From the NCBI GenBank assembly GCA_031552315.1, contig JAVBMP010000100.1, positions 1-13,138 on the forward strand: a DNA stretch of 13,138 nt. Reading direction: 5' to 3'. Both the position numbers and the translations under genes were made by a program. Below, in pieces: positions 13,009 through 13,138 of this stretch. Under the pieces are notes generated by a model. That model searched no databases. It was not told the DNA's origin and saw nothing but the letters and a program-made list of their open reading frames with translations. This DNA is from JAVBMP01 sp031552315. Its GTDB lineage: Bacteria; Desulfobacterota; Desulfovibrionia; Desulfovibrionales; Desulfovibrionaceae. Every line of letters starts with the position of its first letter. Within the stretch, counting starts at the first letter, position 1.

Positions 13009-13138
13009 GCCACAACGGCCATTTTGCCCTCTGGACTGCGTCAGAAAAGTTTTTTATTCCGGTCGAATACCGTAAGAGTATACTTCCTCCATAAAAAACT
13101 TTTCTTCCTTGCCAGAGAACAAAATTGCTCGTTGTGGC
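13009..13138. repeat. 130-bp imperfect palindrome (ERIC-like long hairpin)
   Basis: The two ends are GCCACAACG (13009-13017) and its complement CGTTGTGGC (13130-13138). Moving in, ATTTTG (13021-13026) pairs with CAAAAT (13120-13125), CTCTGG (13029-13034) with CCAGAG (13112-13117), and a perfect 15-bp arm at 13043-13057 with 13091-13105. The middle holds a small CGGT/ACCG stem (13060-13063 with 13069-13072). No coding frame of note is present. Size and shape recall enterobacterial ERIC repeats, but the sequence is not that of ERIC as I know it. The repeat may extend past the window edge. I see only one copy here, so dispersal is inferred. Confidence 0.7.

Noticed and set aside
13009..13138. 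The long palindrome as a tRNA or other known structural RNA
   Set aside because: It forms one rod-like stem with no cloverleaf features or CCA end, and I recognise no known RNA family.

Overview
The window looks like chromosomal DNA from a moderately GC-rich Gram-negative bacterium. My best guess is Desulfovibrionaceae (Desulfobacterota). That rests on the gene style and the phoH / HD-phosphohydrolase / ybeY order and is an inference, because no rRNA or other marker is present. The core is a run of housekeeping genes on the minus strand. It is bounded on the left by the 3' end of an IS630-family insertion sequence and on the right by a divergent drug-efflux gene followed by two structured repeats.

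Layout from left to right: the end of an IS630-type transposase and its terminal inverted repeat (2-249); two small hairpins (260-301); rnhB (RNase HII, minus); a DinB-fold protein (minus); a 2Fe-2S/ASKHA-domain protein of the corrinoid-activator type (minus); rlmD (23S rRNA m5U methyltransferase, minus, start at 5344); a 127-bp MITE-like element (5461-5587); a TerC-CBS-CorC membrane protein (minus); ybeY (minus); a PgpH-type 7TM-HD phosphodiesterase (minus); phoH (minus). A divergent promoter region (11184-11441) follows. The plus strand then carries a DHA2-family MFS transporter resembling MdtD, a second copy of the 127-bp element in opposite orientation (12873-12999), and a different 130-bp long-hairpin repeat (13009-13138) that runs to the window edge.

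Transcription on the minus strand probably starts at a strong sigma70-like promoter (TTGACA-17-TATTAG, 11216-11244). It would run through phoH, the HD phosphodiesterase, ybeY and the TerC-CBS gene, whose junctions are a 20-nt overlap, a 1-nt overlap and a 7-nt gap. This set links rRNA maturation and RNA metabolism (PhoH, YbeY) with membrane and nucleotide-second-messenger functions. The TerC-CBS-CorC protein sits where the CBS-CorC protein YbeX lies in other bacteria. After the MITE, rlmD and the ASKHA gene overlap by 25 nt, and the DinB-like gene and rnhB follow closely.

The most notable observation concerns the two 127-bp elements. They are identical except for one base, begin and end with TA, carry 22-bp imperfect terminal inverted repeats, and fold as three consecutive hairpins. 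Their ends match the end of the IS630-type element at the left edge of the same window, so they look like non-autonomous derivatives mobilised by an IS630-family transposase. One copy has inserted exactly into the stop codon of the MFS gene and regenerated it. A second pattern is a set of short in-frame tandem repeats (Pro-, Gly/Ser- or Lys/Asp-rich) in otherwise conserved proteins (RnhB, ASKHA, YbeY, PgpH).
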